Positions 33,794 through 43,916 are shown, counted from the first letter of the stretch. The stretch is 64,000 nt of DNA from Rhizophagus prolifer (GCA_019425655.1 NQWY01024828.1:62001-126000), one strand, 5' to 3'. Notes: generated by a model not told the origin, from the letters alone. Numbers and translations: made by a program.

Positions 33794-35920
33794 CTAAGAT
33801 CCTAAAAATTTCTCCAAAATATCGACCGCACACTTCGGAAGATTCGTTCCGGGGCCAAAAATAAAATCGGCTCCGTTGGCGTAGAGGAATTCATAATCCT
33901 GTTGTGGGATTACTCCGCCCACCACAATCGTGATATCATCCGCCCCGAGTTTTTTCAATTCTTCAACAACCTGTGGAACAAGCGTTTTGTGACCTGCCGC
34001 CAAAGAAGAAACTCCTAAAATGTGAATATCGTTCTCAACAGCCTGTTTTGCCACTTCTTCCGGAGTCTGGAATAGCGGCGCCACATCGACATCAAATCCC
34101 ATATCCGCAAAGGCTGTTGCTACTACTTTTGCTCCCCTGTCATGACCGTCCTGCCCCATTTTAGCAACCATTAATCTCGGACGGCGACCTTCTTCTTCTT
34201 CAAATTTCTGAGTAAGATTCAGGGCTTTTTCAAAATATTCGTTCTTTCCTGCATTCATAGCGTAAACTCCTGAAATTGTTCTAATGTTGGCTTTATACCT
34301 TCCAAAACTTTCTTCCATAGCATCGCTCATTTCACCCAACGTAACTCTTCTTCGAGCTGCTTCTATGCACAATGCCAGAAGATTTCCTTTGCCTGTTTTA
34401 GCAGATTCTCTGATTTCATTTAAGATCTGTTCAACCGCTTCAGAATTTCTCTCTTCTTTTATTTTATTTAATCTTTCGATCTGTTTTCTTCGAACTTCCG
34501 TATTATCAATATCTAAAATCTCGATTTCGTCCTGTTTTAAATCTGATTTGAATGAATTTACCCCGATGATAAATTCTTCACCGCTGTCGATTTTTGCCTG
34601 TTTTCTCGCTGCAGCTTCCTCAATTCTCATCTTCGGAATTCCTGCTTCGATGGCTTTTGTCATTCCGCCTTCCTGCTCAACCTCATCAATATATTTCATG
34701 GCTTCTTCGATCATCTGCTGTGTAAGAGATTCAACCAGATTGCTTCCTCCCATCGGATCTACCACATCGCAGATCCCACTTTCCTGCTGAAGGATGATCT
34801 GAGTATTTCTCGCGATTTTCGCCGAATAATCTGTTGGAAGTGCAATCGCTTCATCCAAGGCATTGGTGTGAAGAGACTGGGTTCCGCCCAATGCTGAAGA
34901 TAAAGCTTCAATTGCCGTTCTTGTGATATTGTTGAATGGTTCCTGCTCCGTTAAAGACCAGCCTGAAGTCTGTGAGTGAGTTCTTAAAGCTAAAGATTTG
35001 GGGTTCTGAGGATTGAATTGCTTTAATAATTCAGCCCAAATATATCTTGCAGCACGCATTTTTGCGATCTCCATGAAATGATTCATTCCGATTGCCCAAA
35101 AGAAAGATAATCTTGGTGCAAAATCATCGACATTCATTCCTGCTTTTATTCCTGTTCTTACATATTCCAAACCGTCTGCTAAAGTGTACGCCATTTCCAG
35201 AACCGGTGTTGCTCCGGCTTCCTGCATGTGATATCCTGAAATTGAGATGGAGTTGAATTTCGGAATATTCTGAGAAGTATATTCGAAAATATCTGCAATG
35301 ATCTTCATAGAAGGTGCAGGCGGATAAATGTAGGTATTTCTCACCATAAATTCCTTCAAAATATCATTCTGAATCGTTCCTGAAAGTAAATCCTGGGAAA
35401 CGCCCTGCTCTTCTGCAGCCACAATATAAAAAGACAAAATTGGCAAAACTGCACCATTCATCGTCATGGAAACGGAAATCTGATCTAATGGAATTTCATT
35501 AAATAAAATTTTCATATCCTCCACGGAATCAATCGCAACACCGGCTTTTCCAACGTCTCCTATAACTCTCGCATGGTCTGAATCATAACCTCTGTGTGTC
35601 GCCAAATCAAAGGCTACCGAAAGTCCTTTTTGTCCTGCCGCCAAGTTTCTTCTGTAAAATGCATTGGATTCTTCTGCTGTGGAAAAACCTGCATACTGAC
35701 GAATCGTCCAAGGTTTCTGAACATACATCGTAGAATACGGACCTCTTAGATAAGGCGCAATTCCCGGGGAAGTCTGTGTTAATTCTTTATTTTTAACATC
35801 TTCTGCAGTATATTTTGATTTTAGTTCCAAACCGTCTTTTTCAAACGAATAATTTTCTGAATAGGAATTTAATTCAATGTTTTGAAAATCAGGGTTTTGA
35901 TTTTTTATTTTGTAGCGCAT
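33794..35920 (-). CDS. scpA: Methylmalonyl-CoA mutase large (alpha) subunit
   Basis: 708 residues. TIM-barrel substrate part with [50 protein letters not shown] and [17 protein letters not shown]-terminal cobalamin domain with [18 protein letters not shown], the DxHxxG His ligand motif, then GVSSLAAGH and VVGGVIP. It interconverts succinyl-CoA and methylmalonyl-CoA. Bacteroidota usually have a heterodimer with a smaller catalytically inactive subunit; that gene is not beside this one. MeaB downstream supports the function. Confidence 0.95.
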   Translation of the reverse strand: MRYKIKNQNPDFQNIELNSYSENYSFEKDGLELKSKYTAEDVKNKELTQTSPGIAPYLRGPYSTMYVQKPWTIRQYAGFSTAEESNAFYRRNLAAGQKGLSVAFDLATHRGYDSDHARVIGDVGKAGVAIDSVEDMKILFNEIPLDQISVSMTMNGAVLPILSFYIVAAEEQGVSQDLLSGTIQNDILKEFMVRNTYIYPPAPSMKIIADIFEYTSQNIPKFNSISISGYHMQEAGATPVLEMAYTLADGLEYVRTGIKAGMNVDDFAPRLSFFWAIGMNHFMEIAKMRAARYIWAELLKQFNPQNPKSLALRTHSQTSGWSLTEQEPFNNITRTAIEALSSALGGTQSLHTNALDEAIALPTDYSAKIARNTQIILQQESGICDVVDPMGGSNLVESLTQQMIEEAMKYIDEVEQEGGMTKAIEAGIPKMRIEEAAARKQAKIDSGEEFIIGVNSFKSDLKQDEIEILDIDNTEVRRKQIERLNKIKEERNSEAVEQILNEIRESAKTGKGNLLALCIEAARRRVTLGEMSDAMEESFGRYKANIRTISGVYAMNAGKNEYFEKALNLTQKFEEEEGRRPRLMVAKMGQDGHDRGAKVVATAFADMGFDVDVAPLFQTPEEVAKQAVENDIHILGVSSLAAGHKTLVPQVVEELKKLGADDITIVVGGVIPQQDYEFLYANGADFIFGPGTNLPKCAVDILEKFLGS

Positions 35921-36380
35921 CTTGCTTTTTCTAGATGAAAGTAAATGTATGAATTTTTAAAAATTGTTTTAACCATAAAGACGCAAAGTTTTTTCAAAGG
36001 TTTATTTAAGTTTTTGAAAACAGACATTAATCTTATTATAAATTGTGGTCCTTGTGAAAGCCTTGTGACCTTTGTGGTTTTTCCAAGCGACAATTTGTCA
36101 TTATTTTTTTGATGGTCTTTTTTTTGAGAAAGTTGATCGAAGGCGAAGCTGCGACAGGGATAGTAGTGGAAATCCTTTTGCTTTTTAGATTCTTCACTTC
36201 GTTCAGAATGACAAATGTTCTAAAAAGCAAAAGATTGCAACGGATAGCCCGGTGACAAAATAGCCCGGAAAAGTCTAGGCTTTTGGCAGTCGCCCGAATC
36301 ATTATTGATAATTTATGATTGATAAATGATTCTGATTCGGGATTTTGAGTTGAATACTAATAATAAAATTTAAAATAAAT
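35921..36380. other. Long intergenic region made of repeats
   Basis: 460 bases between divergent genes, without a credible frame. In order: inverted-repeat element copy 5 (35971-36078); a mosaic at about 36110-36300 with TTCACTTCGTTCAGAATGAC flanked by the inverted pair CTTTTTAG / CTAAAAAG and AAAAGCAAAAG words; and a hairpin CCCGAATCA / TGATTCGGG (36293-36301 and 36333-36341) before htpG. The promoter of htpG should be in the last 40 bases but shows no clean TAnnTTTG box. Confidence 0.55.
35971..36078. repeat. Inverted-repeat element, copy 5
   Basis: 108 bases with imperfect ends AACCATAAAGACGCAAAG and, on the other strand, AACCACAAAGGTCACAAG. Intermediate in sequence between copy 1 and the GCAAAGGC-ended copies. 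Confidence 0.6.
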
Positions 36381-38270
36381 ATGGCAACAGGAAGTATTAA
36401 TGTGTCGGTGGAGAATATTTTTCCGCTGATTAAAAAGTTTCTTTACAGTGACCACGAGATTTTTCTTCGTGAATTGATTTCCAACGCAACAGATGCAACA
36501 ACAAAGCTGAAACATCTGACAACTATTGGTGAAGCAAAAGTGGAGTACGGCAATCCTATGATTGAAGTGAAGATTGATAAAGATGCGAAAACGCTGACGA
36601 TCAGAGATCAGGGAATCGGAATGACTGACGAGGAAGTTGAAAAGTATATCAATCAGGTGGCATTTTCCGGAGCGGAGGAATTCTTGGAGAAATATAAGGA
36701 TTCTGCGAAAGATGCTGGAATAATTGGACATTTTGGTCTAGGATTTTATTCGGCGTTCATGGTGGCGGAAAAGGTGGAAATCCTAACGAAATCTTACAAG
36801 GAAGATGCGAAAGCAGTTCGTTGGATTTGTGACGGAAGTCCGGAATATACATTGGAAGAAATTGATAAATCTGACAGAGGAACGGAAATCGTGCTTCATA
36901 TCGCAGAGGATTCGACAGAATTTTTGGAAGATTTCAGAATCCGAGAATTGCTGACGAAATATAATAAGTTTAATCAAATTCCGATTAAATTCGGAACTAA
37001 AAAAGAGCAACTTCCTCTTCCGGAAAACGCGCCGGAAGGAACGAAACCGGAAGAAGTGGAAATTGATAACATCATTAATAATCCACATCCTGCATGGACA
37101 ATTGCGCCAAGTGACCTGACCAATGAGGATTATGTGAAATTCTATCACGAACTGTATCCGATGCAGTTTGAAGAGCCTTTGTTCCATATCCACCTGAATG
37201 TGGATTATCCTTTCAATCTGACCGGAGTTTTGTTCTTTCCGAAATTAGGAAACAACCTGAATATTGAGAAAGATAAAATTCAGCTGTATCAAAACCAGGT
37301 TTTTGTGACGGATGAGGTTAAGGGAATTGTCCCGGATTTCTTGATGTTGTTGAGGGGTGTGATTGATTCTCCGGATATTCCGCTGAACGTTTCTCGTTCG
37401 TACTTGCAGGCTGATGGCGCGGTAAAGAAAATCTCTTCTTACATCACGAAAAAGGTGGCGGACAAAATGGTTTCTCTGATTAATGACAATCGCGAAGATT
37501 ATGAAAAGAAATGGAATGACATCAAGATTGTGATTGAGTACGGAATGATTTCGGAAGATAAATTCTATGAAAAATCCGACAAGTTTGCGCTTTATCCAAC
37601 GACTGACGGAACGTATTATCTTTGGAATGATCTGATCGACAAAATCAAGCCAAACCAGACAGACAAAGACGGAAAAACAATTGTTCTTTATGCGTCTAAT
37701 GCTGACGAGCAACACAGTTATATAGAATCGGCAAAAGAAAAGGGCTATGACGTTCTATTATTAGATTCTCCGATTGTTCCGCACCTGATTCAGAAACTGG
37801 AAGCTTCTAAAGAGAACGTTTCTTTTGCAAGAGTGGATGCAGACCACATCAATAATCTTATCAAAAAAGATGAGCCGGTAATTGCTAAACTAAATGATTC
37901 GGATAAAGAGACTTTGAAGAAAGAGATTGAAGAATCGATCAATGACAAGAAGTTTACGGTTCAGTTAGAGGATTTGGATTCTACGGATGCGCCGTTTACA
38001 TTGACTCAGCCGGAATTTTTCCGCAGAATGAAGGATATGCAGTCAGCCGGCGGTGGCGGAATGTTTGCAATGGGCGGTTTCCCGGAGATGTATAATCTGG
38101 TTGTGAATTCTAACTCAGATTTTGCCGGAGAATTATTGAAAAAAGATAATGCTGATGAGAAAAAAGCGATGATCAATCAGGCTTTGGATTTGGCAAAATT
38201 ATCTCAGAATCTTTTGAAAGGAAAAGAACTGACGGATTTTATCAAACGTAGTTTTGAGAGTTTGAAGTAA
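36381..38270 (+). CDS. htpG: Molecular chaperone HtpG (Hsp90)
   Basis: 629 residues. N-terminal GHKL ATPase with FLRELISNATDA, IRDQGIGMTDEEV, GHFGLGFYSAFMV; middle domain with PLFHIHLNVDYPFNLTG and the catalytic Arg in NVSRSYLQ; C-terminal dimer domain with a long GGGGMFAMGGFPEMYNLVVN segment that resembles the Hsp90 amphipathic loop. It folds client proteins in the cytoplasm. A bidirectional terminator follows. Confidence 0.97.
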   Translation: MATGSINVSVENIFPLIKKFLYSDHEIFLRELISNATDATTKLKHLTTIGEAKVEYGNPMIEVKIDKDAKTLTIRDQGIGMTDEEVEKYINQVAFSGAEEFLEKYKDSAKDAGIIGHFGLGFYSAFMVAEKVEILTKSYKEDAKAVRWICDGSPEYTLEEIDKSDRGTEIVLHIAEDSTEFLEDFRIRELLTKYNKFNQIPIKFGTKKEQLPLPENAPEGTKPEEVEIDNIINNPHPAWTIAPSDLTNEDYVKFYHELYPMQFEEPLFHIHLNVDYPFNLTGVLFFPKLGNNLNIEKDKIQLYQNQVFVTDEVKGIVPDFLMLLRGVIDSPDIPLNVSRSYLQADGAVKKISSYITKKVADKMVSLINDNREDYEKKWNDIKIVIEYGMISEDKFYEKSDKFALYPTTDGTYYLWNDLIDKIKPNQTDKDGKTIVLYASNADEQHSYIESAKEKGYDVLLLDSPIVPHLIQKLEASKENVSFARVDADHINNLIKKDEPVIAKLNDSDKETLKKEIEESINDKKFTVQLEDLDSTDAPFTLTQPEFFRRMKDMQSAGGGGMFAMGGFPEMYNLVVNSNSDFAGELLKKDNADEKKAMINQALDLAKLSQNLLKGKELTDFIKRSFESLK

Positions 38271-38289
38271 AGTTTAGAGATATTAATGG

Positions 38290-38325
38290 AAAAAAAAAGG
38301 AACTCAAATCTGAGTTCCTTTTTAT
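38290..38325. terminator. Bidirectional terminator between htpG and the protease gene
   Basis: Stem AAGGAACTCA / TGAGTTCCTT with a four-base loop, T-rich on the plus strand and on the minus strand (TTTTTTTTCC). Confidence 0.85.
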
Positions 38326-40448
38326 TATTTGATCTTCGAAAGTACATCTACTGTTTCTTCCAAATAGAAATCTCTTTCAAGATTCTTTCTCCAGTTTTCT
38401 GTTTTCTTGGCAAACGCTTCGTCTTTTTTGATTCTTTCCGCTTCGTCCGTGTGAAGGGTAAATTTTAGTCCGTTATTGAATTTATCCAAACCTTTAAACT
38501 TTTCGATTTGTGCTTTACGTGTTTTCATCAGCTCATTGAATTTGGCCTGGTTCAATGGAATAGTCTCTTCCTTGTCAAGTGCTTCTTTCCATTCTGCGGA
38601 TTCCTGTAACAACTTGTAATTGTTGTTGTTTACCAATTGTTTGTCCAGTTCTGCCTGCAATTGAGGAACATTTAATCCCGTTAATTTTTTATAGTTCGTG
38701 GCTTCGATTTTGTCCCAAGGCAAAGCAAACTGGTCAAAACGTTCTCCCACTTCTGCATATGAGAAGAAATCCTTCATTTTAAGGTCGGCCTCCACACCTT
38801 TCCTCTGAGTCGATTCCCCGGAAACTCTATAGAATTTTTGAATTGTCAATTTTAAAGCGCCAAAGTCATCATTGGTGTTCAGGAACCTGTTAAGTTCCAC
38901 AAACGTCTGAACAGTTCCTTTCCCGAAAGAGCTTGGCGAACCGATGACAGCAGCTCTGCCATAATCCTGCATGGCTCCCGCAAGGATTTCTGAAGCCGAT
39001 GCAGACAATTCGTTCTGCATAATCACAAGTGGGCCTGTCCAAACCGGTTGATTGGATTTATCGGTCAAAACCTGGATTTTTCCACGGCTGTCTTTTACCT
39101 GAACATAAGGGCCGGAATTCATAAATAATCCCATGATGTCACCAACTTCTGTCAAAGAGCCGCCACCATTGCTTCTCAAATCAAGGATAATACCTTCTAC
39201 ATTTTCTTTCTTTAGCTTGATTAATTCAGCTTTGATATCATCCGATGCATTCCTTCCACCGTTTTCTTTTTCAAATTCTACATTAAAACTTGGCAAGTAG
39301 ATGAAGCCGTATTTTTTACCGTTTTTAGAATTAACAACAATACTTCTTGCAAAAGTATCTTCTATGGTCACTTCTTCTCGGATCATTGTCACCTCTTTGA
39401 TGGTTTTATCCTTTTTTTCAACTGTTAAGGTTACAGGTGTTCCTTTTTCACCCCGGATTAGTCGAACTGCCTCATCAGACAACATTCCGACAACATTCAC
39501 AGGTTCTTCGTTCGGTTTGGATTTGACTTTAAGGATTTTATCGCCGGAAGTCAATTGTTTTGATTTCCAGGCTGGTGCGCCTATTGTCAACTCACCCAGA
39601 TAGAGATAACCTCTTTTTTCCTGAATCAAAGCACCGATGCCAATCACCTTTCCGGTAAATTGCATATCAAATTCTTCCTTGTTTTTTGGCGAAAAGTAAT
39701 TGGTATGCGGGTCAAAAACTTCGGTATAAGCATTCATATAAACCGAGAACCAATCCATTTTCTTTCTTTTCTTGAATCTTCTGAAAGAATCGGTAATCAA
39801 ATCTTTCACTTCAGCAGTTGCCTTTTCACGTTTTTTTTCAGCAGAAAGCGGTTCGTATTTTATAGTGTCTTTCAGCTTATTATTAACTACAGAATCCTTT
39901 TTCTTTTTTTGAGCCTCTTCTTTGCTGTTCAATGTTTCAATCTCCTGAAGGATATTATATTTGATATATTTTTTCCATTCATTGTACTGTTGTTTTGCAT
40001 CAGCAGGATTTGTTCTTTTTTTTGGTTCGATGATTAATTCTTCGTCTTCGTTCAAATTGATCGGTTTAGAAAAAATATCCTGAGTCATTTTATCAATATC
40101 GTCAACACGCTGATAAAGACGGTCAACCGTTAATTTGTAGAAAATAAGATTTCCTTGGTTAAGGTAATCATCCAGCTTTGTATAATGCTTCTTAAATTCG
40201 TCCATATCAGACTGCAGAAAATATCTTTTTGAAGCATCTACGCTTTCAAAATATTTATCATAAACATCTTGTGAATAGGCATCATTAATTGGTTTTGGGC
40301 TGTAATGAAGATATGAAAGTGTATTTTTCACGCTGACCATAATGGTCTGCATTTTTTCATCATCATTTTGTGGAGAGTTGAAACAGAACATAAGCGTCAT
40401 CAGCGGCGCAAACATCAAGAGTTTCTTTAACTTGATTTTTTTGAACAT
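38325..40448 (-). CDS. Carboxy-terminal processing peptidase (tail-specific protease, S41A)
   Basis: 707 residues with an N-terminal signal or anchor (LLMFAPLMTLMFCF). DUF3340-type helical domain, PDZ domain at about 240-330 (GIGALIQEKRGYLYLGELTI, GDKILKV) and the S41 catalytic region with GIILDLRSNGGGSLTEV, NELSASASEILAGAMQDY (catalytic Ser) and SSFGKGTVQTF (catalytic Lys). Like E. coli Prc it should act in the periplasm on the C-terminal ends of lipoproteins or cell-wall enzymes. A positive C-terminal coiled region (about 640-700) is also typical. Confidence 0.93.
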   Translation of the reverse strand: MFKKIKLKKLLMFAPLMTLMFCFNSPQNDDEKMQTIMVSVKNTLSYLHYSPKPINDAYSQDVYDKYFESVDASKRYFLQSDMDEFKKHYTKLDDYLNQGNLIFYKLTVDRLYQRVDDIDKMTQDIFSKPINLNEDEELIIEPKKRTNPADAKQQYNEWKKYIKYNILQEIETLNSKEEAQKKKKDSVVNNKLKDTIKYEPLSAEKKREKATAEVKDLITDSFRRFKKRKKMDWFSVYMNAYTEVFDPHTNYFSPKNKEEFDMQFTGKVIGIGALIQEKRGYLYLGELTIGAPAWKSKQLTSGDKILKVKSKPNEEPVNVVGMLSDEAVRLIRGEKGTPVTLTVEKKDKTIKEVTMIREEVTIEDTFARSIVVNSKNGKKYGFIYLPSFNVEFEKENGGRNASDDIKAELIKLKKENVEGIILDLRSNGGGSLTEVGDIMGLFMNSGPYVQVKDSRGKIQVLTDKSNQPVWTGPLVIMQNELSASASEILAGAMQDYGRAAVIGSPSSFGKGTVQTFVELNRFLNTNDDFGALKLTIQKFYRVSGESTQRKGVEADLKMKDFFSYAEVGERFDQFALPWDKIEATNYKKLTGLNVPQLQAELDKQLVNNNNYKLLQESAEWKEALDKEETIPLNQAKFNELMKTRKAQIEKFKGLDKFNNGLKFTLHTDEAERIKKDEAFAKKTENWRKNLERDFYLEETVDVLSKIK

Positions 40449-40562
40449 ATAATTTTAAATCTGTACTTGGATTAGTATTTGGTTCGTTTTGAATGTTACG
40501 AAGATATTCAAAAACGAAACCAAATTTAACACCTTATTTTAATTAAAGTATTATAAATTGGT

Positions 40563-40570
40563 TAATTTTG
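40563..40570 (+). promoter_or_regulatory. -7 box for surE
   Basis: TAATTTTG, 24 bases before the ATG at 40595. Confidence 0.35.
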
Positions 40571-40594
40571 AGTGATTTTTGAAAAATCGTCTTT

Positions 40595-41359
40595 ATGAGC
40601 AGACCATTGATATTGGTAACCAATGATGACGGAATCACAGCACCAGGAATTAGAAAATTAATCAGCATAATGAACAAAATTGGGGAAGTAGTAGTTGTTG
40701 CACCCAATTCTCCGCAAAGTGGAAAAGGCCACGCGATCACCATCAATTCTACTTTAAGTTTCGAAGAGCTGAATCTTGATGGTCCTCAAAAAGATTTTTC
40801 CTGTTCCGGAACACCTGTGGATTGTGTGAAAATGGCTCTGGATAAAATACTTCCTAGAAGACCGGATTTGGTAGTTTCAGGCATCAATCATGGTGCGAAT
40901 TCGTCCATCAATGTTATCTATTCCGGGACGATGAGTGCGGCTGTTGAAGCCGGAGTGGAAGGTTTACAGGCTATCGGATTTTCTCTTTCTGATTTGAAAT
41001 GGGAAGCGGACTTTGATCAGGCAGAAGAATTTATCAGAGATATCGTTCTTAAAACTCTTGAAAACCCAATGCCAAAAGGCATCGTTCTGAATGTTAATAT
41101 TCCGAAACTGAACAAAGAAGAAATCAAGGGTATCAAGGTCTGCAAACAGGCGAATGCCAAATGGGAGGAAAGTTTTGACGAAAGAGTGAATCCCCACGGA
41201 AGAAAATATTACTGGCTGACAGGCTACTTCAATAATATGGATGAATCCGAAGATGCTGACGAAACGGCATTGGCAAACGGATATATAAGCATTGTTCCTG
41301 TAAAATTTGATCTGACGGCTTATGAGTATATGCGGGAATTGGATTCAATCTATAAATAA
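40595..41359 (+). CDS. surE: 5'/3'-nucleotidase SurE
   Basis: 254 residues. The N-terminal metal site LVTNDDGITAPGI, Ser-containing SPQSGKGHAIT, GTPVDCVKMALD and VVSGINHGANSSINVIYSGT are the family hallmarks. SurE removes phosphate from nucleoside monophosphates and short polyphosphate. It is followed five bases later by a Crp/Fnr-type regulator. Confidence 0.96.
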   Translation: MSRPLILVTNDDGITAPGIRKLISIMNKIGEVVVVAPNSPQSGKGHAITINSTLSFEELNLDGPQKDFSCSGTPVDCVKMALDKILPRRPDLVVSGINHGANSSINVIYSGTMSAAVEAGVEGLQAIGFSLSDLKWEADFDQAEEFIRDIVLKTLENPMPKGIVLNVNIPKLNKEEIKGIKVCKQANAKWEESFDERVNPHGRKYYWLTGYFNNMDESEDADETALANGYISIVPVKFDLTAYEYMRELDSIYK

Positions 41360-41364
41360 TCTGA

Positions 41365-41934
41365 ATGGAGTTTATAAGACAATATCTGCTTTCTAAAAAT
41401 ATTCCGCTCACAGAAGAAAACTGGAAACCTTTTGTGGAAAAAAATGTCAGAAAAGAATACAAGAAAAAAGATATTATTCTCAAAAAAGGAGAAGTTGACA
41501 ATTACCTTTCTTTCGTAGAAACCGGTGCAGCAAGACTTTTTTTTAATAAAGAAAATAAAGAACTGACTATAAGGTTTGTATTTCAGCATCAGTTTCTTAC
41601 CGCCTATGATTCTTTCACCCAACGCACACCATCCAGATGTGACATAGAAGCACTAACGGATATGGTTGTCTGGCAGATCCATTACGATGACTTACAGGAG
41701 ATCTACAGATCTCAGGCTGTAGGTAATCTTGTGGGAAGACTGACTGTGGAAACACTTTATGTAGAAAAACTGAATAGAGAGTTCTCTTTTCTAAGTGATA
41801 CAGCAGAAGAGAGATATCTCAAGCTAATGAAAGACCAGCCTGATCTATTCCAAAAAATCCCATTAAAACATATCGCATCTTATATGGGTATAACACCACA
41901 GGCTCTCAGCAGAATAAGAAGACGAATTTCTTAA
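41365..41934 (+). CDS. Crp/Fnr family transcriptional regulator
   Basis: 189 residues. Jelly-roll effector domain (KKKDIILKKGEVDNYLSFVE, TGAARLFFNKENKELTIRFV) and winged helix (IPLKHIASYMGITPQALSRI). The domain lacks both Crp's cAMP pocket residues and Fnr cysteines. It shares its helix-turn-helix pattern with the regulator at 27130 but the two differ elsewhere. Coupled to surE by a five-base gap; a terminator follows. Confidence 0.92.
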   Translation: MEFIRQYLLSKNIPLTEENWKPFVEKNVRKEYKKKDIILKKGEVDNYLSFVETGAARLFFNKENKELTIRFVFQHQFLTAYDSFTQRTPSRCDIEALTDMVVWQIHYDDLQEIYRSQAVGNLVGRLTVETLYVEKLNREFSFLSDTAEERYLKLMKDQPDLFQKIPLKHIASYMGITPQALSRIRRRIS

Positions 41935-42011
41935 CCGTGGTTCATTTTATTTGATGTAAATAAACTCTAGATTTGCATAAAATAACACATGAAAATCCAA
42001 ATGAAGGAAAA

Positions 42012-42045
42012 AGAAGCGTTCAGATAACTCCGAACGCTTTTTTTA
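42012..42045 (+). terminator. Terminator after the Crp/Fnr gene
   Basis: Stem AAGCGTTC / GAACGCTT and a run of seven T on the plus strand. On the minus strand the T-tract is also fair. Confidence 0.75.
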
Positions 42046-42093
42046 TAGATATATTTTGCTTTTAGATGGGATTATAAGTCTATTATTTTCAGA

Positions 42094-42600
42094 TTAATTA
42101 AAGGCATTGTCATAAGTCATCGATGAAAAATCGATTTTCAGTATCGCTTTAGAATCTACCGGTTTGCCATTACATTTTGCGGGAATCCAGGTCTTATTAA
42201 CCTTGGTTGCAGCGTCTTTTAAATCTCTAAGGAAAGGCTCACTGTTTGGCACTTTTGGCCCTGCTTCAACTTTGGAAAGAACACCATCTTTGGTAATATC
42301 CAGTTTCACAAAGAACAATCCGTTAACAGCATAAGTGTTCCAGTTTACATTTTGTTGTAATTTTTCTTTAAGGTCTTTGATATATGCATCAGTACCGCCG
42401 GGATATCTTAGGCTGTTAAATTGAGAAGGATTACAATTAGTATCTTTTATCTGATAAATCCCGCGAATGTTATAAGTTACCGAGCTGGAAGAAGTATCCA
42501 TCATAGGAATATCGATGTTCATAGATTCTTCAACGTCATTATTCTGAGCGAATGCCAATGAACTGATCAGCAAGCTCAATGAAAATAGTAATGATTTCAT
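42094..42600 (-). CDS. Secreted protein with TonB C-terminal-like domain
   Basis: 168 residues with a signal peptide (SLLISSLAFAQ). After a linker of Ser and Asp, a TonB-C-like domain is seen: GGTDAYIKDLKEKLQQNVNW, LFFVKLDITKDGVLSKVEAG, DAATKVNKTWIPAKCNGKPV and ending KAILKIDF. There is no membrane anchor as in TonB itself, so it is a secreted relative. A Cys pair (SNCNPS region and AKCNG) may form a disulfide. Function unknown. Confidence 0.78.
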   Translation of the reverse strand: MKSLLFSLSLLISSLAFAQNNDVEESMNIDIPMMDTSSSSVTYNIRGIYQIKDTNCNPSQFNSLRYPGGTDAYIKDLKEKLQQNVNWNTYAVNGLFFVKLDITKDGVLSKVEAGPKVPNSEPFLRDLKDAATKVNKTWIPAKCNGKPVDSKAILKIDFSSMTYDNAFN

Positions 42601-42665
42601 AGTATTTGATTTATATGATTTTAGAATTGAAATTTTATGCCAAAAATGTTCTGATTAGCAACAAA

Positions 42666-43865
42666 TTACAAAACTTCAATCTGATTTTTTAATAAATCTT
42701 CGAATTCATCTCTTTTTCTGATAAGATGAGCTTTTCCATCAAGGAACATTACTTCGGCAGGTTTCAATCTGGAATTGAAATTCGAACTCATTTCAAAACC
42801 ATAAGCTCCAGCGTTTCTGAAGACAATCACATCGCCTTCTCTTACTTCATTGATTTTTCTGTCCCAGGCAAAAGTATCTGTCTCACATATGTTTCCAACC
42901 ACAGTATAGATTCTTTCCGGACCTTTTGGATTAGAAAGATTCTCGATAATGTGATAAGAATCGTAGAACATCGGACGAATCAAATGATTAAATCCGGAAT
43001 TAACGCCTACAAAAACCGTTGCTGTTGTTTGTTTGATGACATTAGATTTTACCAAAAAATGTCCACTTTTACTAACCAAAAATTTCCCAGGTTCAAACCA
43101 AAGCTGGAATTTTTTACCAGAAGTTTCTTCGTGTTTTTTGATTGCAGCATTCACTTTTTTTCCAAGGGATTTTACGTCTGTTTCCAAGTCGCCGTCTTGA
43201 TAAGGAACTTTGAAACCACTTCCCATATCAAGATATTTCAGATTCGGGAAATGTTCTGCCAATTCGAACATAATGTCAAGACCTTGAAGAAAAACATCCG
43301 GGTCCTTGATCTCGCTTCCCGTGTGCATATGAAGACCTTCCACATTGATGTTGGTCGATTTCATTACACGTTCGATGTGACGAAGCTGATGAATAGAAAT
43401 TCCGAATTTGGAATCGATGTGTCCAGTTGAGATTTTATAATTTCCTCCCGCAAAAATATGAGGATTGATTCTCACAAAAATCGGATAAGAACCTCCGAAT
43501 TTATTCCCGAATTGTTCTAAAATCGAAATATTATCGATGTTGATATGAACATTCAGAGACATTGCTTCCTCGATTTCTGCAAGGTCAACACAGTTTGGAG
43601 TGAAAAGGATTCTGTCATTGGTAAAACCTGCTTTCAATCCTAATTTAACTTCGTTGATAGAAACACAGTCAAGAGAAGCACCTAACTTTTCGACATATTT
43701 CAGGATGTTTATATTGGTTAAAGCTTTGGCTGCATAGAAAAATCTTGTGTTCTTCGAGAAAGAAGAAGTCAGCTTTTCGTATTGTTCGCGTATCGAATTA
43801 ACGTCATACACATAAACGGGTGTCCCGAATTCTTTTGCTATAGCCAGCAAGTCCTGATTTGTCAT
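42666..43865 (-). CDS. lysA: Diaminopimelate decarboxylase
   Basis: 399 residues. PLP Lys in FFYAAKALTN, HTGSEIKDPD, MGSGFKVPY (Gly-rich phosphate loop), the CETDTFAWDR motif with the active-site Cys and GAYGFEMSSNFNSR at the end. It makes L-lysine from meso-diaminopimelate, the last step of the pathway. The gene is preceded by a leader with a Lys-rich reading frame and a terminator, which suggests lysine-responsive attenuation. Confidence 0.96.
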   Translation of the reverse strand: MTNQDLLAIAKEFGTPVYVYDVNSIREQYEKLTSSFSKNTRFFYAAKALTNINILKYVEKLGASLDCVSINEVKLGLKAGFTNDRILFTPNCVDLAEIEEAMSLNVHINIDNISILEQFGNKFGGSYPIFVRINPHIFAGGNYKISTGHIDSKFGISIHQLRHIERVMKSTNINVEGLHMHTGSEIKDPDVFLQGLDIMFELAEHFPNLKYLDMGSGFKVPYQDGDLETDVKSLGKKVNAAIKKHEETSGKKFQLWFEPGKFLVSKSGHFLVKSNVIKQTTATVFVGVNSGFNHLIRPMFYDSYHIIENLSNPKGPERIYTVVGNICETDTFAWDRKINEVREGDVIVFRNAGAYGFEMSSNFNSRLKPAEVMFLDGKAHLIRKRDEFEDLLKNQIEVL

Positions 43866-43889
43866 AAGTTAGATTTTTAAAAATAAAAA

Positions 43890-43916
43890 GGCAGATTCTT
43901 ATAAAAAGAGTCTGCC
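43890..43916 (-). terminator. Attenuator terminator before lysA
   Basis: Stem of 11 pairs with one mismatch, GGCAGACTCTT / AAGAATCTGCC, followed by TTTTTATTTTT on the minus strand. Confidence 0.85.

Noticed and set aside
41968-42045. Tiny 12-codon frame after TAGATTTG before a terminator
   Set aside because: The -33 box is not at the right spacing and the hairpin is simply the terminator of the Crp/Fnr gene.
42726-43430. Long plus-strand frame inside lysA
   Set aside because: It is antisense to a clear lysA, rich in Phe, Cys and Ser, and has no family resemblance.
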